Shown in pieces: positions 23,255 to 36,299 of a DNA stretch of 64,000 bases; the stretch's first letter is position 1, and each line of letters opens with the position of its first letter. Under the pieces are notes generated by a model. That model was not told where the DNA came from. It saw nothing but the letters and a program-made list of their open reading frames with translations, and did not search any database. The position numbers and the translations under genes are program-made. This DNA comes from Taenia hydatigena (taxonomy: Eukaryota; Platyhelminthes; Cestoda; Cyclophyllidea; Taeniidae): assembly GCA_036345935.2 (NCBI GenBank), contig JADWOT020000739.1, positions 62,001-126,000 of the forward strand. Reading direction: 5' to 3'.

Positions 23255-23550
23255 GAAAAAATAAAATCAAGCCGCTTCAAACAGCGGTCGCAGCTGCTTA
23301 AACACCTTGATTAAATGATAGGTATGCATCTCTTTTTCATGTTTGTTTACAATTTAGTAAAGTTAAACATTATCAGGTTGCACTCTTTTAGGATGCACAG
23401 GAGGAGAGTTATAAGGAACGAATTCTATTCTTTAATTTACCTTTAATTATTGAGAGGAACTGAACATTTCAATGTTCCCCGTGAAATACCATGAAATTCT
23501 GCTAATAAGGCTTTGCGCTAGTTGTTTGAGACAATTATCAAGAACAGGCG
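23255..23550 (+). repeat. Dispersed repeat E, copy 2
   Basis: Same orientation as copy 1 at 3,600. Conserved parts are aagccgcttcaaacagcggt, cgcagctgc, aaacaccttgattaaatg, gcatctc, the second core gagagttataaggaacgaat and a tail with gtgaaata and taaggcttt. About 70% identity by eye. Confidence 0.6.
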
Positions 23551-23559
23551 TCGTTATCT

Positions 23560-26245
23560 CGGCGTTCATTACAGTGATGAGAGATTGATTCCCTTGATTG
23601 CTAGTCTATACTTTTCAGTAGTTTAGTCAACATACGAGAAGATTAGACGGCTGAATTCACCGACTTAGGCGAATTAAAAGGATCAAAGTGACTTATAGCC
23701 CCACGAAAAGCTCTGTAACTGATGCGACTAGGCAATTCAGCGCCATGAAGTTTGTGTTTGTTGAGATGCAATCTGTGTGGTTCTTGATATACTTCTCGTT
23801 CATTGCGCTCTTGGTGAAGAGTTAAATGCGCTTACCTTCGAAGGATTGCGTTCAAGCTGCGCATGCTCGCGTTTCGCCTATCAGTAGTGTACTTAACTAA
23901 AATTGCCTATTGACTACTTCTTTTTACATCAAAAACTGTCCCTTCCTGCCGTGTAACAGTCCTTTGCACACAACAGTTGCATTTAATTTAATTTGTGACA
24001 TGTTGAAAACCCGCCTTTAGCCGCCAAGAGGCGAGTCCAGCTAGCGAATCTTACTTTCTTACTAAGCAATGAGGATGTGCGAATTCAGTAGAAGATGATT
24101 TCTTAGTTCGTTAGAACAAGCACCCTTAAAGCGATTCATGCCTGTCCAAATGACTTTTGAATTGAGTAGCGACAATCGGTTAAGGATCCGATCTCGCCTT
24201 GCAAAATGGTGTCTGTATCTGGCGCAAAACATTGTTATGCAGAAACAAAAAGTAAAGAGCTATCAGCGAGGCTGATTTAAACGACAGCAGAAACTAAATT
24301 TTAGGTGCTTTAGAAAAAAACCGCTTGTTGCTTTTTCTTTTCATGGCAATGCTTTGTAGAATAAAAAAGCCGTGTTTGGGACTTCCAAAATGTCTACCAT
24401 TCTAGTAGTCTTCACTGACAAGCAGCTTTGCACTCCGAGCTGCAAAACAACTAAATTCAGAGGCAGCTCATCGTTTGGAAATTACGAAAAGGCATGTAAA
24501 GTATGGTAAACCCTGGCACATGCATATGTTGCTCAAGTTTTGGCTAAATATGCGACTGCTAATCAGCTGCGTTTGATGTGCTGTAAGCACTGTAATCTCT
24601 GTTGGGAGACATGCTCTTTACCAAAATAGCTTTCCGCTAATGCGCAACAGGCCCTGCGATGCTCTGAATTGCCACCTCATAACAAGTGCATGTGTATCGT
24701 GACCAAAATATTTGGCTTTATTCTACTTCAGTGCACGTTTTTTTTACTTTTCTTTACATCTGTGTGAATACACGCACATACATTTATGCCTATCTTAGTC
24801 TGCATAGATATGCATGTTTATGAGTTGAGATTTTGCTTCAGGTTATTAATAAGAAATATCAAGTTAATCAGAACTCATTTTGATCCGAGTGGCGGACACT
24901 TGAGGTGCTAGTGATCAAATCATTTCATTCCTAATTTTTACCTGCAACTTTGTCGCATTACTTTATCATATCGTCCTACACATGTGTGTCATCTTTTAGC
25001 TGACCTGTTTGCTCACAGTGCGAATTCGCCAGGCGTGACGGGGATCCCCTGGGCTGCATTTGTCATCGAAACAAAATAAGCAGATAGTTCGTGATGAAGT
25101 TTGTGGAGCGCTTAGCACTTAGCCTAATAATGGCGCTAAAGTACTTAAGTCCCCTTATGCACTATATACGCAGAAGCAGGGGGTATCCTAACCCGACTGT
25201 GATTTGGCCGTTATCAAGTAGAGTTTAAAGCACAAATAAAGTAGCAACGGTCTATGCATGTCACTGCAGCTTATTTTCTTGAATGAAATATGGGGCACAA
25301 CTATATTGTAAAATAATAGGAAGGCAATGTTTCACACAAATAGGCTTTGCTGATACGCAGAGGTATTCAGGACTCCCTTGAAGACTAATGGAGGCAGTGC
25401 TCGACTGAAATGCATTTCATGCATGCTTTAGGGCTTGAAGTTGCTAACCGAGCCTGCAAACAGCTCACTCCGCCGCGACTAATAGCGAATAGTTAAATAT
25501 GGCCTCTGTTTTTATCTCGAGCTTCTTCCTTGGCATCCCTTATTCAAACTTTGAGGCTCAGTCATCACAAAGTAATCAGTTATGGGAGGAAAGCTCCCAT
25601 GAGCCATCCGCTCTATCTGCCACAAGAATTGACTGCTATGATTGGCGGACTGGACACGCAATGAGGTACTCCGTAAGAGTAGGCTTAGTCGAGCCGTGGG
25701 CTAAATCTTCGTAGAACTCTTATGTGAAGAACTCAAGAAACCGCAAGTAGTTTGAACAAAAGTTATTATTATTGTGCTGATAAAAATAAATCGAAGTTGT
25801 ACAATACTGAGTGAAACGTCAAAACAAGTAACTGGCGGTCAATTGGTCACATTTTCCATAAAAACGGGTGGGATGTTCCAAATTAGAGGATTCGCAAAGG
25901 CAGCAACATCATTAAAATACGGAAACGTATTGGCGTTAACATCCATTAGATAAAAAGGCAAAGAAATGCTTGAGTGAAATAAGCACAGGTCTTGTTAAAA
26001 AGAATGGCTTTTTTTGTAGAAGTGTCGCAAGAAGGAAGGAAGAACAAAAATAAATCGCATTGAAGAAATTAAAAAACCCCTTGCAGTAACGTGGATGCAT
26101 AGGCGTCTAACCATATGCTAAAGTTTGAAAACGAACTTAAATTTGACACATCGACAAGAGTCCACAGTCAAGCCTGAAACACACGAATCTTTAAAATAAT
26201 CTAGCATTATCAAAAAAATTGATATACAGGACTAAATGACCTAAT
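23560..26245. other. Gene-free stretch
   Basis: No reading frame above chance length, no repeat copy and no RNA signal that I can support over 2.7 kb. Confidence 0.45.
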
Positions 26246-26249
26246 AAAA

Positions 26250-26630
26250 TATGGGCAAAGGCATATTAGGTTGGTGCGGGTTAGTAGGTATGTAAGTGAC
26301 GCTAGTGCAAAGCTCGCAGTCGCTGGTGTGCACGCAGACAGCGATGATACGACGTAGAGCCCTATGGAGTTTGTCCAGCCATGGAGGTAGTGCTACTTCG
26401 GTGTGGGTTAGCACATGCGTGCTGAAGCATAGTGGAAAGCTCGCGTGCGGGCGGTTGCTGGCACACTTTATTCCTTCCTTCTTATTTACTCCCCACCCAA
26501 CATTGCCCACTTCCTCCTCCTCCTCCTCATTCTTCCGCCTCCTTCCCTACCCATTTGTGCGCCCTCACACCCATGCCACTTCTCATCACGCATCGCCCTA
26601 ACAGCAAATGACGCCAATTGAGGTCATGTT
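26250..26630 (-). repeat. Repeat B, inverted partial copy
   Basis: Minus-strand copy of the 21,037-21,345 unit, differing at few positions, and extending further into the second sub-repeat (gctttgcactagcgtcac, ctaacccgcaccaacc). It begins near gttagggcgatgcgtgatga and ends near 26,255 without a recognisable terminus. Confidence 0.75.
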
Positions 26631-27500
26631 TGACCTTATGATTTCTCCTGACCATAATAATTTTTTTGTCATTTTTGCCCTTTTTTCACGTTTACTATGA
26701 TATCTGCATTAAAGTAATGCTTGGCGTCACCTCAAGTTGTTTGACTGAGGATGTTTTTATTTTTTTTATTCTAGGGTTATGATGATATGAGTGCATTCCC
26801 TGCATGTGCGACTGCTGGTTATTATGATATAGCTAAAGCCTTAAGAATAAATTCAAATTTATCCCTCTTTTGTTTAAGACTCTATTCTTACCGCCATACG
26901 TTGAAGTCTGTTTGGTTTACCATCTCATGCGTTAATGAAAGATATGCAATATTGTAAGATGGGTATGTTGCTGGTCTGCTCGCCTTTTGTTATCTAAGAA
27001 ATTGGATCATGGATTGGCTGACCGTGATCGTTCAGCAACGTCGCCGGAAAGTAGTGAGACACCCGAGTTATGAAGCCCAGATGGAAAATAGAGCAGTCGT
27101 TAATGAGTGTTATGCCATTAACCGAGGACTTGGCACAACGCAAAGTTACGAGAGTTCATTTGAACGTTCGCAAAAGACAGCTTAAGCAGCTGCGCAGATC
27201 TCTGTTCTTGTCATCCAGTTCACTTCTTTTCCAGCCTTTTTGGTAATTCTATGCAACATTGGTTATTCTGATGTCATGTGTGGCAAACATTAGTAATTTC
27301 ATTGGGAATGCATTCGTTGGCATATTCATCTAGATAATAACCGAAGGAATCTTCACTCGTGCTTATACTACACCATGCACAGTGTTGAGTCTCTAAATAT
27401 TTCTGACCTTCTCCTGTGAAAGCTTTAAAGATTTCACGGCGGCCTGGCGCACTCTAGAATTACCTCCGCTGACACTTTTCCCATTCCATTTAGTTTCCTG
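26631..27500. other. Gene-free stretch
   Basis: AT-rich; no feature can be supported. Confidence 0.45.
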
Positions 27501-27504
27501 TCAT

Positions 27505-27688
27505 TGTAGTACTGTTTGTTAGAACTACCGGTTTTGGCGAAGGTCACAGAGGTGGCCGTACTGCCCTAGCTGCGTGGGCTGGCCTCCAGGCCATGCCAGC
27601 AGCCTATTTCCGTCTCTCCGTTGAATATATGTATTCTACCCTAGCATTCTGCCTTCTTTTGCCTTCGAGGGAGCTTTGGGACGCTACA
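27505..27688 (+). mobile_element. Solo LTR of the TRIM family, with target duplication
   Basis: A full 184-bp LTR from TGTAGTACTGTTTG to GGGACGCTACA, the best preserved copy in the window. It is flanked on both sides by GTCAT (27,500-27,504 and 27,689-27,693), an exact 5-bp target-site duplication. No primer-binding site follows and no second LTR is near. This is therefore a solo LTR, left after recombination between the two LTRs of a former complete element. It contains the TATA-like motif gaatatatgtattc and the conserved block gggctggcctccaggccat. Confidence 0.9.
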
Positions 27689-27693
27689 GTCAT

Positions 27694-30600
27694 ACAGCAT
27701 GCTACAAAAGTGTTGACATTTTCGTGCCGCAACTCTCACAGTCCTGTAAGGTGCCTGGTCAACCATGTGAGCAGTAGAATTCAAGACGAGTCCAGCCCAT
27801 TAAAGTAGGCTTGAGCTCCCTAGAACAACAAACCAAACAAAATGGGCAGCATAAGCTGTTGCAACGCATCTTCTAAGGTAATAGCACCTAGGCAGTAGCA
27901 TGGTGCGTGCACAGTTAGCAAACGCGAAACCGTGTGAGACCACTTCCCTCCCTTTAAAGTAGATCATGATTATGACGGTGGAAAGCAATGCTAATTGCTT
28001 AAAGGATATCAGTATTAAAGTCTTTGCATTCATAATTATAAAGTGATTTATATCTTATCCTTTCTGAATAGACTGCCGCTGACTGAGAAGGTTAATCTGA
28101 CATCCTCACATCTCACACGATTCCAATTCCTGATAATGGAGTAATATGTGCCACTACTGACACGAAACAGGAGTAGCTCAAAGGAAAGCTAGAGGTGATA
28201 CGCGGAAAGCTAACAGAAGAGTACTTGACACAGAGCCACAGCCACACTAAGCGGGAAGCAAAAGTCACGATGCACAAACAATGCGCACGTAAGCCAACGC
28301 TAGACAATCAGTGATGCCAAAGATCTCTTCGCCCTGTTATTGGATGATGCAAGATAAAATATTCCCGACTCTTCAAATTGGCCATATTAGAGGAAGAAAG
28401 GTGAATGTACACTGCCTTATTCTCATCAACAGTGTCGAATGCCCTCTTTCGGTGCATTACTGTAATAATTACATCTTGCTCTGTTTTTAAGCACTAATTA
28501 CTGACAATCGCAAACCAAACACTTCCTCTCGATTACGTGCTTCAGGCCCGGTGTGCATAAGTCTTTTGCGTTCCTCTCTCTTTAAACACCTAAATAATTT
28601 TCTTAGCCGATACTACTTGAACAAGGCTGAAGTTAATGCCGTTCAATTACGATTTGCGTTACCGCACATTTAACTGAACAATCCTCTCCTTTCGCACAAT
28701 GCTCAGATGCTCTTAACTTATGCTCAACGCTGCGACCGAGATTCCAGGAGTAGGTAGGACTTATGAAAGTAAGTAGAAGCATTCGAAATTAACGCCTCAT
28801 TCACGTGCAACTGAGGAGTTTGCTAAGACGACAAGTCATAGCCAATTCCTTTGGCAACAATTCAAGGCTAAAAATGCCCCTTGTTTTTATTTCTTTTAAG
28901 ACATCCTCACATCACGGCATTTGCTTACCAGGAGGTTCCGATTGCCACCGCTGAATGCAAAATCACTTTCCGAAAAAAAATTTGAGTGATTTAAAGCATC
29001 TGATCTTGGGCACAATCCATCTAAATTAACCAAATCCAGTCCGATTGCCAAGTAGATGAGGCCAATATTGAACGATCCAATTAGATTAATTAGTAATGTC
29101 TGTCTGGATTTACTCTTATCACATACTAAATTCACAAAGCGCAAATAAGTAGCAGGTGCGTTCATCGTCTGTTGGGGGAGAGAAGTCAGCGGCTGCCTTT
29201 GAAATCATAAGACAATGCGCAGAGGGACAAAATTGAAGAAAATTGAGAGCTTTGCGGACCCGACTGCATCCTATAGCATAAGTTTCGAGGATTAAGGTCT
29301 GCTAGTGCCCACAAAGCTAAGAGTATATAAGCGGGAATGGAAAATCATTCGATGGTGTCAGTCATTTGTAATCATAGTAATTGCTTAATGCTTAACAAAG
29401 GGTCATTAGAGGTCCTTTTCGAAGTAACTTACATTGAAAATGGCGCATAGTATAAGGCTATTAGATCACAATTCCCTTTGAATTAACCAAACCTATGTTT
29501 GCTACTAAATGTTACAGGATAATTAAGCAGAGGTGGTTAACTCAGGCCACGAGATTTGAATGAGCCATAGGTAGAATTGAAGATTTGATGACTTCCATTC
29601 AAAATTCACAACAGTCTCCGCAACGTTTGTTGATCCTGAATAAGCAGCTCCTAGGACTTCTCGGAATACGAAAGAGAACACGATGCTCGATCAGTATATG
29701 CACTATCAATGCACAAGATGTGAAGTGAGGCAGTAAGCTGTGCCTGTCTATCTCTGCACAAACTCCTCCACACGCTCATCCATCAAGCGCACAAGAAAAC
29801 AATTATCTTCAACACTGATCGCTTGTGATTTTAGTCATTTTAAGCTCCAAAGCCTACTTAAGTGACATCCTGCAGTAAAGAATATTAGTTATACCTACAA
29901 ATGCATTCGTGATTCACCCACAGTAAGCCTCAAAGACCATTCTAGATATTCCTCAGGCAGTGAGGTAACTGGAGGCCAGCACCATAATCATCGAGGCACA
30001 CAAGAGCGAAACAGTTAGAGCAGCATAACTTCGCTTGAGCAATAGTGGTGACCAGAGGCGTTTTGCAAAAGAAGACCGGTGGCGAAAAGCAAGAGAAAGG
30101 CAGAGATTCAAAAAGCATTTTATTAATGATTGCTAGGTGACTGCAAAGTAGGAATCGAACACCGATTGTGACAATTATTACTTCCTAAAACTTTAGAAGC
30201 AGGAGTAAAGCATTGGCACTGCGCATTAGAAAAGCTCTCCGAAACGCCTGGTAGAGCAAGCAGACCAGGTCTCACATAGCCTGTTCTTGTGCTTTTTTCC
30301 AGCCGAGTAGTCTTTGCAGCTTCTTCCATTTCTGTTCGGTCTTATATCTGTATAATTGCCACTATGACAGACAAATCACATTTACATAATTATCCAATGT
30401 TGTTAGGTCAGTTCGCATTTCTGCACTTAAGGGGGTTTGTATTGACAGAAGAGAAGGTACACCGGTGATGACTACCGAGGTCTTAAATGGTCACACTGCT
30501 TCAGCGCACAACCTAGCTCGTTATGTGTTGCCCACACCTCCTAATTTTGCATGAAAAAGGGCAATATTTATGAGTTAGTCGACAGAAATCCTCTTATTAA

Positions 30601-31715
30601 GTGCAAAGAGAGGCACTAATAATGACGTTACCGGACAAAAGTTTATTTCTAACAATCAAGAATAATGACAACTGAAAAACACTAGTTTATTTGTGTGTAG
30701 TGTGCACAGAGTTTGCCGAAAGCACACATGTTTCTTTTGTAGAAGAAATCCTTTACCTTCTCTTATCATTTCAATCGAACTGCGGCTTACACCTCCAGAC
30801 AACGCAAGATTCGGATATTGTGTCAATTTTGGGTTTTCATACCTGCGCTTCTTTACTCACTGATCAACTAATTGTTCCGATTTTTGGCCGCATGCCTTCT
30901 AAGTAGAATTAAAGGAGGAAACTCAGGTAGTTGGGTACATGGTAATAGGCCTGCCTTAAGAACGATGAACCCATCATCTCAAGCATGTTTGTGGCTGGTG
31001 GTTTCACACTGGCTCGTTTTTGGTTGTGGTACCAAAAAAAGCTCGTTGCGCTCCTTGGCTGTCAGTGGATTGGAAGCCACAATGACGACTAATAATAGAT
31101 TGCAAGGAAATCCGGCCATCGTGTCGATGACAGGAGCTGGAGTGAGCAATCGCTCTACTGTACCTTACCTAAGTTAGCGAGTTGGTGAATACAACACTGC
31201 ACTGAGGGTTGTGTAAAGCTCTCGCAATCCCTCCGGCTTCCTATATGATTGACTTTTCTGCCTATTGAAAGTTAATTGCATGATTTTGCGCAGATTCTTA
31301 CTTAATTGATTAGAAAGTGTCAAGAGTAGGCAGAAATGACAATAATACTCGGATAGGCTAGACGATGATTAAAGCGGGGTTGTAGGATTCATTACTGTAC
31401 TTATCCGAGTAGGCAAATTGCTATAGCAAAGCACAGTATTACGCACCTCTGTTTTAGGTTTCAACCTCGTTAGTTCCCATAAAGGAGGTAAAAACTTGAC
31501 ATTTTTGCACCTGTATGCTTCATTTAGTGGCAGAAATGTGTTTTAGCAATAGACATAATTGAGTTCATAAGCGGTGCAGTTCCCCATAATGAAACATTTC
31601 CAAACACGCATGTAAACCTATTAGTGAATTCTTTGCCGTCGTCAGATCTGCAGCTCAGCCTTCTTCGCTATCGCTCGACTTCTTCCCCACTTTTCGTGCC
31701 CACCTCGACAATCGC
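27694..31715. other. Gene-free stretch
   Basis: 4 kb with only chance-length frames. At 30,150-30,230 (minus strand) a short region holds a tRNA-like B box (ggtgttcgattcc) preceded by a hairpin around cttctaaag/ttttaggaag; I do not call it a tRNA gene. No repeat copies are recognised. Confidence 0.45.
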
Positions 31716-31720
31716 CGTCG

Positions 31721-31923
31721 TGTTAATGCTTCATTTGTATGACTGCCGGTTTCGGTTAAGGTCACTTAGGTAGCCATATTACCTTTGCCAGGTGTACTGT
31801 CCCTGCACAATGCCAGCAGCCCAAATTTTCTTTCTGGTTTGCTAAAAGCATGTATCCATCTTCGGTATTATACCTTCAATTGTCTTCAAGGAAGCCTCAG
31901 CCAGTACTGTTATGCGTGCTACG
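31721..31923 (+). mobile_element. Solo LTR of the TRIM family, diverged
   Basis: About 203 bp aligning with the LTR consensus: tgttaatgcttcatttg, gaccgccggt-like gactgccggtttcgg, aaggtcacttaggtagcc, aatgccagcagcc, catgtatcc, cttcaaggaagcctc and a final gctacg. About 18 extra bases lie near the 3' end. The flanks CGTCG (31,716-31,720) and CGTCA (31,924-31,928) agree in four of five bases, consistent with a decayed 5-bp target duplication. No internal region is present. Confidence 0.7.
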
Positions 31924-31964
31924 CGTCACCGAACATTTAGGACGTATTTGGCCCTCCTCTGTCT

Positions 31965-32310
31965 AAAGGCATCGAAGGTGTCATGTAAAAGGCTAACCTA
32001 CTGCCACATTTACCTGTGCACGTTTCAGATGCGATGGTGTACAGACGAGAAGGAGAGAAAAGTGCGTGGATGGGATGAGTTAGGATGGTAGGAACCTCGC
32101 CTCTCACACGCCGTCTCCCATTTGGTTCGCCATTATTAGTAAGTCAGACACACAAGCATGGCACATGACACACGCACATGACCGGAATTTTGAAAATTAC
32201 TTTTATTTTTTAAGATATCCTAATTTCGACTCAAAGTTTGTTCCCCGGATGAGTGGTTTTGAGCAATCAGAGCTGATGAAACGCACCGGTTAAATGAATT
32301 CCAGCACCGA
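31965..32310 (+). repeat. Dispersed repeat D, copy 2
   Basis: From 32,030 it parallels 3,325-3,598: G+A-rich run, ggaacctcgcctctcac, cccatttggttcgc, attagtaagtcagaca, T-rich stretch, aaagtttgtt and gctgatgaaa then ccggtt. The preceding 60 bases match 22,528-22,612. Repeat E does not follow here, unlike at 3.6 kb, so D and E are separate repeats that happen to adjoin at 3.6 kb. Confidence 0.6.
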
Positions 32311-32319
32311 CGAAATTTT

Positions 32320-35300
32320 TGACCTTCGATCTTGCTGATGTTGGAGTCTAGAAGTGCGCAACTGTCAATACAACTGTAATGATCAAAATTGGCACGGTGT
32401 TTTGCGAAATGGCATTGTGCTATTAGCGAGGCCAAACATCACTCACGTAAAATGCTTTACTTTTTATAGTCAAGATTAGATTCTAGGGGCTAAACGTACG
32501 GCCTTGCGATATTCGTTCATGTGCATTTTGAAAGAAATAGGAATGCGTTTGTTTGGACCTTAGCTTTGAGTGACTAACAAAGAGAGAACGCAGAGTTCTT
32601 GGAGATGCAACTGACAATTTTCGAGCGTAGTAGCCCCTACCGTAAATGCTGCACTCTTTCCCGTCTTTTGAGAGGTAACTGATAGCCTATTCACCACAGT
32701 TAATAAAACGGAATTTGATAGCATTTACTGCTCACTATATAAGGAAATTTAATGTTAACTTCTGCCGGGTTAAGTATGATGAGACCTAAAAAGCATCCTA
32801 TAAAGAATGTTGTCACATTTGCTACAAGTTCTTCAAAGAACCATACGCTAAGACTTGTGAAAAATTTGTTAGCTCTAAGAAAGTCGCAGTCTATCAACCC
32901 TCAAACAGTTTTTGCAACAAAAGCTAATTACCCCAATAAGGCTATTTAGCATGTTCCATCTAAAGATATTAGTTGCTTTCTTAACAAGATGCAAGCTGGG
33001 ACTAACTTCATGCGCACAGAAGTATTTATCTTTGGAAGGCACAATCTTGCAACAAACGTCTCAATTCCTAACTCTACGTTGACATTCTGCTGCAAATGTG
33101 GTCATGCCAAGAAATGGGGTCGAGCATTGCCTAAGTCTTGAAGCAGTGGTACCAGAGCAGCCTGGCGAGAAGACCATGAGACCATCTGCAAATTATTTTG
33201 CCAACAGTTTAGAGTGCAATGCTCTGACAAAAAATAAAACTGTCCTCACTTGCTTACCGGCTCCAACGCCTCCTACAAGGGCGAGAAAGAAAAACACGAA
33301 GTAGTCTTCCCATCACAAAATTGAGGCCGCAGTTGTTGGTCTTAGACATGTGAAACCTTCACTGGATCTGCAAACCATCGCACATGGAGCATGTGCAGTA
33401 ATCTTGATATGAGGACGCACTCACCTCAGAAATGTTCGCTGCGTAATAAAGGGTTGATCGGTAACCGCATATGCGAGGACCCCATCTCGAACTACTTACC
33501 ATTTGGTGCGCAATCACTATGAGGTGCACAGCAAGTGTATGGAATGTCCAAGCGATGGACGATAAAATAGTTTAGTGCTCATGACACATTAATATGGCTC
33601 AGCGTATAAGATTAATGGTTGCAAGTGAGGAAGTCTGCTATTCCGGTTAACAACATAGGGCCTTCCTGAATGCGAAGCATCAGTGGTTAATTGATATCAT
33701 AATCCCTTCTAAATGAACTATTTGAAGTCGATATATTGGGATTGACAATGAAAGCACTGATCCTGGGTATCGGCGGAACTTGGTTTGTAGATGATTGATG
33801 ATGATGATTGTTTGGTAACCTAAATGATGATACGACACGACCTCTGGCCAGCAAGGCCAAGCATTCGGATGGCAATATCTCACAAAAACAAGGCAGTGTA
33901 AAAGAGAGGTAAAGGGTAATATTTATGCTCGAGCTTACAGTCAAGGGCTACAACTAATAAAATCATTTTATAATCACTACTCCACTGTGAACAAGTTTCG
34001 GGTCAATTCCATGTCAATGCTAGGGTTTTTCCATGTTGCGGCTTCATGTAAGCATCCAAACGAATCAATAAGCTTGGTCAAACGTGCGTTTTAACAGCCA
34101 GCCATAAGTGGCAGGAAATAATTAAATTGCCAAAACACTTCGTTGAATTATATGAGCAGCGTGTATAATCAAGCGCTTACCAAATTGGAACAGAGCGTGA
34201 TTGTTGCAGTTTTGGGGTAATTCATGGAACCTAATACGACTGCAAATTGCTGGCGCCTCCAAAACTTCACTACTTGTCTTGACGCATGGGATCAAACTGG
34301 TCGCCACATAACCTTTGAAACTGACAATTTTTCGATTATTTATTATTTAGTTCTTTTCGAAAATATGTGCCTATTCTCCATTACTATTTGAGAGAAATGT
34401 GAAGGTGCTCAAACGGACAAAGTTTGCATTTTTTAGTGAGCATATTTACAGCAGCCAATTCGATTATTGAATGATTGGCTTGCTTGCGCTAACCTTGAGC
34501 GACCGTCTTACCTTGTGTTACTTTGCTTTATATGGTCGAGTTTGCATTGCACTTGAGTTGACTGGTGCCTTTGCTCATGGAAATTGCTTTGAGTACATTC
34601 TTTGGCTTTAGTCTGCCGAATCGATAGGCCCATCATATAAGGACACTTCAAATATTTTAGCCGTACCATGGGTATTAATCATCCACCAAGGATTTTCTAG
34701 GACGCCCTAGATTGGCGACAGGTAGTGAAAACCTATCGTATGTGAGGCAGACGCATTTCCGAACCGCAGATAAAGTTAGACTCAGGCACATAACCCTCTA
34801 TGGTTGCGTAAAGCTTCTTCTGATGCACTTAATGATTATTTGGCAAGCAGATTGATGGTATGGCACGATCTTCTGAACTGTTAGACGAAAGAATCATAAA
34901 AAAACCAATCAAAAGAGGGTGATTTATAGGGTTGGATCACGGTATCAATTCTCAAAGCCTAATTTAAGGGCTTCAGCTGATAAAACCACCCTGTAACCAC
35001 TACATTTTAGGGCGCATTAACAGAAAGAGTGTATCCCATTTTTTTCATGGACATGCACATATTCTTAAACTAAGTTGGATATTCGACCAGTTTCATGTAA
35101 AGCCTTTCATTCATCAAGAAGGCTAAAGAAGCTTATGCAGCAGTGTCAACTGCGCATCCAAAATATCCCAACTTGTGTGTTTAGGCGAATAACTTTATGG
35201 ACCAGCTATGGATGCGCATGAAGCAGTCAAATTAACAAAATCGCAAATAGCGGTTCCGTCATTCAAGCCAGAACTACCACACAAACACCTTAAAAATCAC

Positions 35301-36295
35301 CTCATACCTACTAAATATGCGAAACAGTGAGCAGCAGTCGATTGTATTCCTTAATTTTTACAGGCAGGCTTCACGATCTACTTATATCGCTAGGCTTTGG
35401 CAGGTGTGGTAGACGATTTGTTTTGCCGAACTCGCATTCTTTTAACTTCTGCAGCAGTCATAATGCACTGAATTAGGACTATTAAAAACTGAAAAGCGAG
35501 AAAAACAGATTGTTAAGAAATTTTCCATTCAAAGGCGCAAATGCACCTTTTTTTTGCGGATAGATAAGCACAAACTACACCAAGATTTCGTAAGGCTCTC
35601 AACCTTCGCCTCGTGTTGCACTAAACCATCATATTTCAAAATGCATTTGTAAGCACAGTGAAGACGGGATTGTCCAATTGTGTCTTTAAAGAGGCATATT
35701 TAGACCCATGCGCCTACTGCATAAGCGTAGGTCAATTACGTGGCACCCTTCACCTGCCATTACTTACCGTAATGCTATTTGCCTTTTAATTCACCCCGTT
35801 CGCAATCAAATGAAGGAGGTTTGATTTCGGTCTTCAATAGAACGCTAAATTCGGGTACAAGAAGGTGGTCTTCTCGCAGAATAAAACGCCAGTTATCCTA
35901 CCTGTGGATAGAGGAACGCGTTGCGGTTAGGTTATTACTCTAAACGCGAAATGTACTGTGCGGAATGATTTGTGCCATCGTTAACGCCACGATTCGCCGA
36001 CAAAAAGAGCTATGTCGAGTGAAGAGGGTAGAGAGCAGGCTTCCTTCTAAGGCTGCATGACGGCTGCGTTTATAGACGTAAATCAGTGCATTTGAAAAGT
36101 CTCATATCACATAGGGAACTTGCCTTGTCTCGAGTTAAAAATAAATGTTCTAAAAAGTGTTTTTTAAATTGTACTTTAAAGGGATTCGGTCCTTTCACGC
36201 GAAAAAAATGGAAACCGCGAAACCTGCTCTGCGTTTTATATGTAAGTCCTCTTTATTCAGACTGTTCTAAGAGGTGAGCAGTCGCAGTGACTAGC
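32320..36295. other. Gene-free stretch
   Basis: No exon chain can be supported. Plus-strand frames at 32,752-32,949 and 33,098-33,304 are of chance length. A short gatgat microsatellite lies at about 33,789-33,812. No other feature. Confidence 0.45.
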
Positions 36296-36299
36296 CTTT

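Noticed and set aside
32752..33135. Two consecutive plus-strand frames that read as a lysine-rich protein
   Set aside because: Interrupted by a stop and frame change, with no domain and no splice sites joining them.
33060..33150. Cys-rich stretch resembling a gag zinc knuckle (CCKCGHAKKW)
   Set aside because: The C-x2-C-x4-H-x4-C spacing is not met and no other gag feature is near.
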